The notes beneath the pieces were generated by a model. That model saw only the letters and a list, made by a program, of their open reading frames with translations, was not told the DNA's origin and searched no databases. From Amphiura filiformis (taxonomy: Eukaryota; Echinodermata; Ophiuroidea; Amphilepidida; Amphiuridae): DNA of 64,000 nucleotides. Location of the stretch: the NCBI RefSeq assembly GCF_039555335.1, contig NC_092635.1, positions 65,685,558 to 65,749,557 on the forward strand. The letters are read 5' to 3'. Positions 59,501 to 64,000 of the stretch are shown piece after piece (the stretch's first letter is position 1; the number at the start of each line of letters is the position of its first letter). A program made the translations under genes and the position numbers.

Positions 59501-62212
59501 TTTTTTTAATTTGAACAACATTATTCTGATATTATTAAATTTATTGAGGTTGGAGGCAATTTTATTAAACCTAAAAAGCAATAAGTGTTCGTCAGAACTG
59601 AAATGCACATGTGATCTACCAGTTTTGAAAGTGGGAGGAGCTTTAAAAAATATAGCTCTATAAAGTGGTATGCACTCAGAAAATTTGAATGGTCCCCTGG
59701 GGCCAAATTTTATAAACTTACTGTACACAAAGAAACAGTGTGAGTTCATTGGACAACCAGGAATCCGCACAGTTGTGTTTGCACCGTAAGTTTATAACAT
59801 TTGACAGGGGGCCATTCAAACTTTCTGAGTACGTACAGCTTTTAAGAGCCATATTTTTAAGCTCCTCCCATAGCAAAAAGAAAAGGTACCGGTATAGTTC
59901 CGGCTACTATACGGGATAGTATCCGGTAGGTATTCTGGAGCTATCCGAAAGTATCTGCTAGCAGATACTAGTTGGATACTAGTATCGGTATAGTGGTACT
60001 ATTCCGATACTATCCCGATACTAGTATCCGATACTATAGTATCGGAATAGTACCCGCTTTCAGCTGGCGCCAATCCATGTCACATGACTAATTAGAATAA
60101 CTGCCATATCGGCTTGGAGCCAAATTGCTATACAGTCAAGGAATGAGTTCCTCTGATTCAAAGGATAATATATACTGTTGTACAAAGAATTGTACAGTGT
60201 GTTCTATTTCTGGGCTTCACAATACAGGTATGATTGTATTGGGTGACAGTTTTGAACAGAACTTTTATTTTATCTAAATTTAGTATAAGCTTAAGAACAT
60301 CGTGCAATGTAGGCTATATCAAACCACGGAGTATGTTGAATTCTGCACCCAAGACAGCATGGTGCTCAATGCATCAGCTGATGCATGCCATAAATGTGAA
60401 TGTGTATATTATATGTTTTTAACATGCAATGTAGCATTCATAATGTACATTTTCAATTGCTTTTTGCCACTAATTTCAATGCTGCATGTAGGGCCTATGT
60501 ACAATATAATCAATTGCTACACATTTCACATTTAATGTATGTACAACTATAATCATTTGAAATTTTCCAGTGACCTTGTCCATATACCATGTAAATCTCT
60601 GGACATATCTCTATGACCATATTTGGGCAAAACAATTTACATGCGAAACAAATAGTATCAGATACTATCCCGATACTAGTATCAGGTACTATCCCGATAC
60701 TAGTATCGGACACTATTCCCGATACTATTTATCAGTGTCTCCCAGTAACAGTATCGGATACTATCCCGATACTATATGTCCATATATGGACAAAAAATTT
60801 GCATGTGAAACATATCCGGATACTATACCGATACTAATATCCCACTAGGTAGCGGGTACTATTCCGGTATTAATATCAGAGACTATCCCGATACCTATTA
60901 TATTTTGATATGGGCTCCCCTGTTCAAAAACTTGGTACATTGTAAGTGTATTGCAGCTGTGATGAATGCCAGTTGCTGACGAAGTTTAAGAAATATCACC
61001 TCAAACTCCTATAAATTTGATAATAACAGAACCACGTTACACAAAGTCCGAAATTGTGTCCCCCGCAAAGCTCAAATTCAGCCTCCCTAAATCCGCCATT
61101 TTAGGCAAATTCGCTACATTATGAGCACCATAATGTAAACACATCGAAAGCACATTTTCTATCAAACAATTATTTTACACCATCTCCCGACATACCCCAA
61201 TTAATATTTAGCCCGTGCGGTCTATGCAGACTCCGCCCAGACCAGTCTTGGAACTTTGCGAAAAATATTCCATATTAAATGTCAATTGTGTATTATTGTT
61301 CTTTTTTTACAGACAGAGTCAAAACAACATTAGTAAATATGGGTCCAGCTGTAGTGAATGGGGGGTTAAGTACACTTCTTGCTTTCATTTTACTCGCCTT
61401 ATCAAAGTCCTATGTCTTCACAACGTTCTTCAAGGTAAGGGGATACAGGTCGAAGACCTTGTGATAAAAATAAATGTATAAAATATGATCGGGTATTTTA
61501 AAATGCATGCGCATGGTTGCATAGCACGCTAGGTTATGCATATATTTGAGGACACGATGGCTCAGTGGTCACCTCGTCTACAGGCATATAGAGTGTTTTT
61601 GATGAAAGCTAAATTAATACGAAGCAGCCGTAAATATGCCAATACAGTAGATTGGTCTTACAATAGTACTTGTTTGTATATGCTTGTATCGGTAATGTAT
61701 GTGATCAAACTTGATAATTTTATAAATTTGTCAATGGATGGCGCCTGGATTAATTTAGCGTCCATCAAAAGCACTGTATACGCTTGAAGAAGATGTTTTA
61801 CGGTATATCATCCAACAACTGGACTGGAGTGAGTATTTCAAATGGAAATTTCACAATTGTCTATTCTATTCAAAACTTCTATTCCCCATGTGGAAGACAT
61901 TAGCTAAATCTTCCACAGGGATAGTGCGGATTCTAAATGGACCAGCCCAATGTACCTCAAAAGTAATGTATTTTTACAAACCTACCAGTATTATAAAGAG
62001 TTCTAACATTTCTGATTACATTTCAGATCTTTTTATTAGTGGTAGTGTATGGTCTGTTCCACGGATTAGCAGTTTTACCAGCATTACTAAGTCTTATTGG
62101 TCCTGCCTCCTATCAACCCAATTCTTGTGATGACAACAAAGGATATTTACATCTTTCCTTACAAAACAATTCAAAACCATTTTACCGTGAAAAACGTTGT
62201 AATAGTTTTTAG
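35593..62212 (+). CDS. Patched domain-containing protein 3-like, 12-span RND-type protein (18 exons, 886 aa)
   Basis: Predicted Patched-related membrane protein of the RND superfamily with a sterol-sensing domain; cargo unknown, sterol or lipid transport is typical of relatives. Exons: 35593-35675, 36317-36563, 38266-38339, 39244-39363, 40842-40998, 41838-41935, 42064-42184, 45582-45705, 47311-47420, 50105-50419, 51885-52022, 52802-53009, 56073-56197, 56722-56883, 57758-57883, 58553-58697, 61313-61434, 62027-62212 (2661 nt). All junctions are GT-AG and in frame. TM1 is near residues 38-56, followed by WVPYGS and the first ectodomain. TM2-6 (about 273-430) form the sterol-sensing domain with GIGVDD (342-347). 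TM7 is at about 484-502, the second ectodomain about 503-700, and TM8-12 in exons 15-18 with GLAVDY (763-768). Both acidic RND motifs in TM4 and TM10 are kept. Exon 10 encodes a CCCC-containing cytosolic loop. A short polar tail ends at TAG 62210-62212, and AATAAA lies at 62229. Length fits PTCHD3-type proteins. Introns are loaded with mobile elements. Confidence 0.93.
36317..36563 (+). CDS. Patched-like exon 2: TM1 and start of ectodomain
   Basis: Residues 28-110. GRFIGRHPLL leads into a hydrophobic span then WVPYGSQS, the order seen at the N-terminus of Patched-related proteins. The acceptor AATCAG joins phase 2 from exon 1; donor GTGAGT. Confidence 0.92.
36634..38190. mobile_element. Fold-back element with tandemly duplicated left arm (Patched intron 2)
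   Basis: Two direct copies of about 370 bases (36634-37012 and 37013-37372) contain the complement of the right arm at about 37990-38150 (AGGCAATCAAATT-type end, CACCACTAATTGCAACAGAA, CCAAAAGTCCAAGT-like block). The left copy alone has CCCGCGGGAACTGGTAGT, which reappears inverted near 38180. The right part is related to 8680-9030. Limits are approximate. Confidence 0.65.
38359..38490. mobile_element. Hairpin element just after Patched exon 3
   Basis: GAGAGATTGCGATTTCCAAA and its complement with arms of about 60 bases, also pairing through CGTACGT and GCCCGTG.AATCTATTCAAAATC. It starts about 20 bases past the exon 3 donor. Confidence 0.85.
39425..39650. repeat. Minisatellite, ACAGTAAACATTGCA units
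   Basis: About eight imperfect units of roughly 26-30 bases, alternating between GACTAGACTAAG and TACCTTGCTAGA spacers. Begins about 60 bases past Patched exon 4. Confidence 0.85.
39757..40120. repeat. Tandem duplication of about 155 bases ending in a hairpin
   Basis: Two direct units share AATAATTTCTATAAGAT, GAAACTACTTAGGTTGGTAA and GAGGGCTGAGCTTTCAATAT. The second is followed by an inverted GATGACACTCACTAG then AGCTCAGCCCTCCTATA, so its end folds back. In Patched intron 4. Confidence 0.7.
40528..40770 (-). pseudogene. Penelope-like element relic (GIY-YIG endonuclease region)
   Basis: An open minus-strand frame without Met, ended by TGA at 40528-40530, reads AHAKTSGHQIDTEDV, ILDREERWFERGVREAI and KPSLNKRGG. 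These are the conserved C-terminal blocks (HA...GH.ID, ILD.E..W..R.VKEAI, PSLNR..G) of Penelope-like elements carrying a GIY-YIG nuclease. An upstream stop and missing RT domain show it is a fragment. In Patched intron 4. Confidence 0.75.
41350..41811. mobile_element. TAAACATCTCAAAA fold-back element, copy 2
   Basis: Complete inverted-repeat ends TAAACATCTCAAAA, with TGCGTTGGAAGCAGAATTTA in one arm and the same sequence returning degenerate in the other. TA at both borders. Same family as 10386-10866. In Patched intron 5, ending 26 bases before exon 6. Confidence 0.87.
42185..43053. other. Patched intron 7, first part
   Basis: Non-coding and without a definable element. Short open frames on both strands have no recognisable similarity. 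Confidence 0.4.
43054..43574. mobile_element. Fold-back element in Patched intron 7
   Basis: Ends GGTCTTAACCCTGGAATTAT and the complement of GGTCTGAACCCTGGAATTAT. The arms include GGGCCTCATAACTGCT and the interior has many TTTTGGCCCAAAAT-type repeats. A fragment of the end (CCATAATTCCAGGGTTCAGA) is also at 33235-33255. Confidence 0.8.
44288..44943 (-). pseudogene. Tc1-type element relic with intact terminal repeats
   Basis: Ends AAAC.CCTCAACAAAA then TTTGGAAAGTTTTTTCAAGC on both sides, inverted. The interior at about 44560-44680 resembles the transposase relic at 33499-33684 (shared CAGCACGACCAAGCTGG and GTAGTCGTTAACTACCCTGG), but no open frame survives. Confidence 0.7.
44954..45130 (+). pseudogene. 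LINE reverse-transcriptase fragment, CR1/L2/Jockey-like
   Basis: The plus strand reads LGATFDSHMTMPSHISNVIR, then in another frame LILKELRCLPV. These match the LGV.FDS.L....HI..... and LK.LHWLPV blocks common to CR1/L2/Jockey-type reverse transcriptases. Stops and a frameshift make it a relic. In Patched intron 7. Confidence 0.65.
45776..47212. mobile_element. Long-inverted-repeat element, copy 1 (Patched intron 8)
   Basis: Ends TTGACATTAAG.AT.GAATA at both sides, followed by AGTGCCAAGACTA, C.GTACGGGCTAAATATTAA, TGTCG and AAAATGTATTTTCCATGA-type blocks. Arms are several hundred bases. A further fold-back (about 45905-46240, ATGAGAATT and TTCTCAT repeats) lies inside. No transposase seen. Related to 59290-61290. 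Confidence 0.8.
47311..47420 (+). CDS. Patched-like exon 9: TM4 GxxxDD motif
   Basis: Residues 342-378; GIGVDDMF keeps the paired acids of the RND/Patched TM4. Donor GTAACT, phase 0. Confidence 0.93.
47521..47984. mobile_element. Fold-back element in Patched intron 9
   Basis: Ends ACCAGGCACAAAAAGAAACT and complement. The arms contain GACACCCTGTTTGTGAA and TCTCATTTGACACCC. Inner sequence shares CAAAAGTTGCA blocks with 43670-43800. Confidence 0.85.
48039..48328. mobile_element. Hairpin element in Patched intron 9
   Basis: CGAGGGCTTAGAGCCAGAAC and complement; near-perfect arms of about 130 bases meet around GTCACTTGAACAG. Non-coding. Confidence 0.88.
48625..48775 (+). pseudogene. LINE reverse-transcriptase fragment (GVPQGSILGP)
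   Basis: The plus strand reads SLKSYLSER in one frame, then VQVHINGDLLFGVPQGSILGP with a stop directly after. This is the classic RT core block of CR1/Jockey-type LINEs. A distinct fragment, in opposite orientation to the LINE that follows. Confidence 0.75.
48840..50104 (-). pseudogene. 5'-truncated LINE with reverse transcriptase, frameshifted
   Basis: The minus strand encodes EQAGFREGRGTRDQI, FIDYSKAFDCVSH, LRQGCVLSPNLFNIY and RYADDTTL (RT palm with YADD), then FEYLGSMI, TYGCESWAM and GKRGRGRPPTSW to a stop at 48871-48873. The frame breaks near 49500-49512 in an AG-rich run, where the second half continues in another frame. No endonuclease or 5' part is present: homology stops at about 50104, exactly against Patched exon 10. 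Family assignment beyond non-LTR retrotransposon is uncertain. Confidence 0.88.
50105..50419 (+). CDS. Patched-like exon 10: TM5-TM6 and cytosolic loop
   Basis: Residues 379-483. GVSIFITSVTDL follows the HA of exon 9 exactly as in relatives (HAGVSI.ITS.TD), so the acceptor CCATCCAG|GG is well supported. The preceding pyrimidine tract is antisense LINE sequence. Confidence 0.93.
50420..51564. other. Patched intron 10, first part
   Basis: Two poly-A runs near 50896 and 50979 and a G run near 51300. Short direct similarity AAAATTAATATTTTGGTTCTCGTCC at 50713 returns inverted near 51025-51050, suggesting another fold-back of about 350 bases. No coding signal. Confidence 0.45.
51565..51817 (-). 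pseudogene. LINE reverse-transcriptase fragment (EQASFS...FIDYQKAFDSIEH)
   Basis: The minus-strand frame reads EQASFSRKKVLTTIDHF and GFVFIDYQKAFDSIEH, the RT finger/palm A block. The sequence degenerates afterwards. Distinct from the larger LINE at 48840-50104. In Patched intron 10. Confidence 0.75.
52200..52360 (-). repeat. Possible tRNA-derived SINE head
   Basis: The minus strand has GGGTTCAAGCCCC, a good B box (GGTTCRANNCC) with flanking T-arm-like pairing, followed by GGCGCGGCCCAAGGACTC and TCTCCGGGATCTCCG. No convincing A box. Could be a SINE or a fragment of a tRNA-like repeat. In Patched intron 11. Confidence 0.45.
52443..52757. mobile_element. Fold-back element ending 45 bases before Patched exon 12
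   Basis: TGGTTTTTCCCTTCAATCGG and the complement of TGGTTTTTGCCTTCAATCGG at the ends. The interior repeats GGGGATA and GCCCTGTAGAG-type units. Confidence 0.8.
53711..54274. mobile_element. Iteron-rich fold-back element in Patched intron 12
   Basis: Ends TGGGCTATTCCAGATGTATT and complement, followed by C or G runs and TATGGAAGAC. The interior carries about a dozen AGCCGGAATT-like iterons, often followed by AATGTCTTCCATAGG. No coding capacity. Confidence 0.85.
54275..55345. other. Patched intron 12, later part
   Basis: Contains a small tandem repeat at about 54672-54770 (three imperfect units of TTCTCCAAACACTTAACTCC plus TTGCGCAG). Otherwise AT-rich and without recognisable genes. Confidence 0.5.
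55346..55509. mobile_element. Hairpin element in Patched intron 12
   Basis: AAATATTAACTGTCT at the left, complement at the right. Inner arms GGTCGAAATATAATCAC and GGTGAAAGATGGATTGTTCC pair almost perfectly. Confidence 0.85.
56270..56624. mobile_element. Fold-back element in Patched intron 13
   Basis: GGTGCATTACATAGTGACGG at the left and complement at the right. ATAGTGACGGATGTC is repeated just inside the left end and CATCCGTCACTAT inside the right. Lies about 100 bases before exon 14. Confidence 0.82.
57080..57340. repeat. AAACGTTTT-type iteron region in Patched intron 14
   Basis: Repeated AAACGTTTT, AAAATGTT and AAAATATTT motifs in both orientations. A similar texture occurs at 24360-24550. 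No defined ends. Confidence 0.45.
58553..58697 (+). CDS. Patched-like exon 16: TM10 GxxxDY motif
   Basis: Residues 737-785; SIGLAVDYSVHVAH keeps the acidic residue of the second RND motif (Asp767). Phase 1 donor GTGAGT. Confidence 0.93.
59290..61290. mobile_element. Long-inverted-repeat element, copy 2, with nested insertion (Patched intron 16)
   Basis: Left TTTACATTTAATATGGAATA and right complement of TTGACATTTAATATGGAATA. Both are followed by CGGAGTC.GCATAGACC and GGGCTAAATATTAATTGGGG. Shares ends and arm blocks with 45776-47212. A 1-kb insertion of a different element lies between the arms. The right border runs to within about 25 bases of exon 17. Confidence 0.8.
59885..60895. mobile_element. 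Nested element with clustered GATACTATCCC / GATACTAGTATC repeats
   Basis: Ends GGTACCGGTATAGT and the complement of GGTATCGGGATAGT. About 170 bases at the left and 240 bases at the right are crowded with self-complementary units around GATACTATCCCGATACTAG. The roughly 600-base middle is unique here and non-coding. It is missing at the corresponding place of the related element at 45776-47212. Confidence 0.75.
62027..62212 (+). CDS. Patched-like exon 18: TM12 and C-terminus
   Basis: Residues 826-886; LHGL..LP.LLSL.GP-like block (FHGLAVLPALLSLIGP), then a short polar tail and TAG. Confidence 0.92.
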   Translation: MFLLVVVYGLFHGLAVLPALLSLIGPASYQPNSCDDNKGYLHLSLQNNSKPFYREKRCNSF

Positions 62213-62228
62213 AGCATATAAAGTGCAA

Positions 62229-62234
62229 AATAAA
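62229..62234 (+). terminator. Candidate polyadenylation signal of the Patched-like gene
   Basis: AATAAA 17 bases past the stop. Very close, so a longer 3' UTR using a later signal is possible. Confidence 0.4.
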
Positions 62235-63042
62235 TATAATATAAAATACATAAGAGAGGCTGAAAACAGAACTTTTCAGCAAAGCGAACAGCAAAAAGAG
62301 AGAAAGTCAGTGACACCATGGAAATGCAAATAATGATGATTAAAACAAGTATGCAAAGTTGGTACATATAATTAGCGATTACAGTGAACCTTATGTGAAA
62401 GCAGTTTGTAATTACTCACAGAAGTACCTTGAAAGTATTACTAATAGTATAACATATAACACCTAGGTTTCATTATCATTGAGGTATAGGACTTTTTATT
62501 TTTTCGGAGAAGAGCAGGTAGGGCAACTACTTGATTATATTTCTACATGTTCATACTACATACTCTGAAAATTTTAGAAAATTCGCACAAGTCCGTTTTT
62601 TAAAAATCACATTTTTGTTCCTAAAATGGGGGTTATAGCGCCCTCAACGGGCACTCTCTCCATAGGGCTACATGTCAAGACCAGTTATAGACAAATGGCC
62701 CCAAAATAAAACGGACTCGTGCAAATTTCCTCAAATTTTGCATATGATGTAGATTTAACATCTGGAATGTAATGCAAGTGATGTCGTTGCTGCTCTTCTA
62801 AATTCATTTTTAAAATGTCCGCCACAGACCAAGGTGTTAACAGTAAAGTAGTTGAATGTCTTTATTTCATTTTTTTAAATTTAAAATTAGTCCTAGCAAA
62901 AGCGTAAATAGGCCCTAATTGGAATAGCTTAATTAAAGTGAAGGATAAATCAATCAAATTGCCATCAGCCATTTTTGTTCATAAGACAAGATTGGCAAAC
63001 AAGAAGAAAACGGCAGTGCTGATAAAAAATAAAAGCATCATT
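62235..63042. other. Downstream flank of the Patched-like gene
   Basis: About 62570-62740 has weakly inverted blocks (TTTTAGAAAATTCGCACAAG against CTCGTGCAAATTTCCTCAAA), probably an old fold-back. No gene recognised. Confidence 0.4.
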
Positions 63043-63220
63043 AAGGCCCCATGTCACACTGGGGGGAAATGGTAAATCACACATATTTAGCAGCATTTCT
63101 CCTCATTTATCACAATTGTGCAGAATTCAGCAGCCTGTTTTAACAGATTTTGTCGTTATTTTAGGAAATCTGGCTGTTTTTGTGTGATCTCCCATTTTTC
63201 CCCATGTGACACGGGGCCTA
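63043..63220. mobile_element. Small fold-back element downstream of the Patched-like gene
   Basis: AAGGCCCCATGTCACACTGG at the left and CCATGTGACACGGGGCCT at the right, with TGTGATTTACC-type inner pairing. TTA-like flanks. Confidence 0.8.
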
Positions 63221-63255
63221 TTATCCTACTGAAACTTACTATTTTTATGGAGTTG

Positions 63256-63408
63256 ACCTTATTTTGTTTTATTTTATTTTATTTTATTTTGTTTTATTTT
63301 ATTTTATTTTATTTTATTTTATTTTATTTTATTTTATTTTATTTTATTTTATTTTATTTTATTTTATTTTATTTTATTTCATTTTATTTTATTTTATTTT
63401 ATTTTATA
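63256..63408. repeat. (ATTTT)n pentanucleotide microsatellite
   Basis: About 30 ATTTT units with rare G or C substitutions, followed after a short gap by an (ATTC)n run at 63432-63457. Confidence 0.97.
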
Positions 63409-63457
63409 TAGATCGATTTATTTGATTATATATCATTCATTCATTCATTCATTCATT

Positions 63458-64000
63458 TATGTATCAGTAATTAATTGTTATTTAATTATTTGCCTTCCAC
63501 ACAAGAGAAACTTGAAACTATTGGTTAACCCACTTTTGGTAAGTAGCCATCCCCCCTGACAAGTTGCACATTTTGGCCCTGTGGGCACCACTCTTGTCAT
63601 AAAGGGTACATTGTTGACATTAACATATTCACATCAATTGAGGCTTTGTTAATTGCTCATCTTCCAGTACACTTCAGATGGATTAATATAATTAAAGTAG
63701 AACACTAGAATAGATTATCCTTGCAGAAGTTGAACAGTATAAAGCATGTTGACAACACCTGTCTGCATTAAAGACATTTCTTGTGTGCACTGAGTTAGCA
63801 GAGGTATATGTATGAGCTCTCCCTGACAAGAAACGCACAACTTACCGGGGGAACAGCTACAAATGTTACGGTGGGACATTCTATATAATATTTTGTCTAC
63901 TGTATTTTATTCCCGGTTTTATTAGTAGTAGTAAATGGTTAATTAACAAGTTTATTTTAAATATCAAATCACATATTAGTTCACACATAGACGTACAACA
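63458..64000. other. Right edge of the window
   Basis: AT-rich sequence without recognisable gene, element end or structured RNA. Confidence 0.4.

Noticed and set aside
60655-60895. CRISPR-like or promoter operator array
   Set aside because: The units are irregular and self-complementary, spacing is uneven, and the genome is eukaryotic; a mobile element end explains them better.
63118-63411. 97-codon open frame rich in FYFIL
   Set aside because: Translation of the ATTTT microsatellite.

Overview
This is a metazoan nuclear genomic window. It is AT-rich, with spliced genes, long introns, GT-AG splice sites and very many fold-back (inverted-repeat) mobile elements. Non-LTR retrotransposon relics, a Penelope-like relic, Tc1-type relics and a degenerate TTAGGG tract add to the picture. 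I infer a marine invertebrate, plausibly an ambulacrarian such as an echinoderm or hemichordate. That placement is a guess from gene families and repeat style, with no species-level evidence.

Layout. (1) On the minus strand, 1041-11270 holds a complete 10-exon gene for a 586-residue secreted type-B carboxylesterase of the cholinesterase family (copy A). (2) On the minus strand, 14001-29508 holds a tandem paralogue (copy B), also 10 exons and 586 codons; every coding exon has exactly the same length as its partner in A. B is about 5 kb longer only because its introns have collected more mobile elements. (3) On the plus strand, 35593-62212 holds an 18-exon gene for an 886-residue, 12-span Patched-domain-containing (PTCHD3-like) RND-type membrane protein, transcribed divergently from esterase B. 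The reading frame stays open across every junction in all three gene models.

The two esterases keep signal peptide, oxyanion-hole region and a Ser-Glu-His triad (Ser208, Glu328, His447). They end in a separately encoded tail whose aromatic spacing matches the WAT tetramerisation peptide of acetylcholinesterase T forms. However, the loop that carries the choline-binding Trp in true cholinesterases is nine residues shorter and has no Trp. They are therefore best read as non-canonical cholinesterase-like esterases that may still oligomerise or be anchored like AChE. Copy B also carries Gly-to-Ser in the oxyanion motif.

Introns and spacers are a dense collection of fold-back elements, some with visible TA or TTAA target sites and one with a demonstrable empty site. 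There are also LINE fragments; one supplies the 3' splice-site tract of a Patched exon. Two related long-inverted-repeat elements sit in Patched introns 8 and 16, the second carrying a nested element built from self-complementary GATACTATCCC-type units. No tRNA, rRNA, CRISPR or prokaryotic feature was found.
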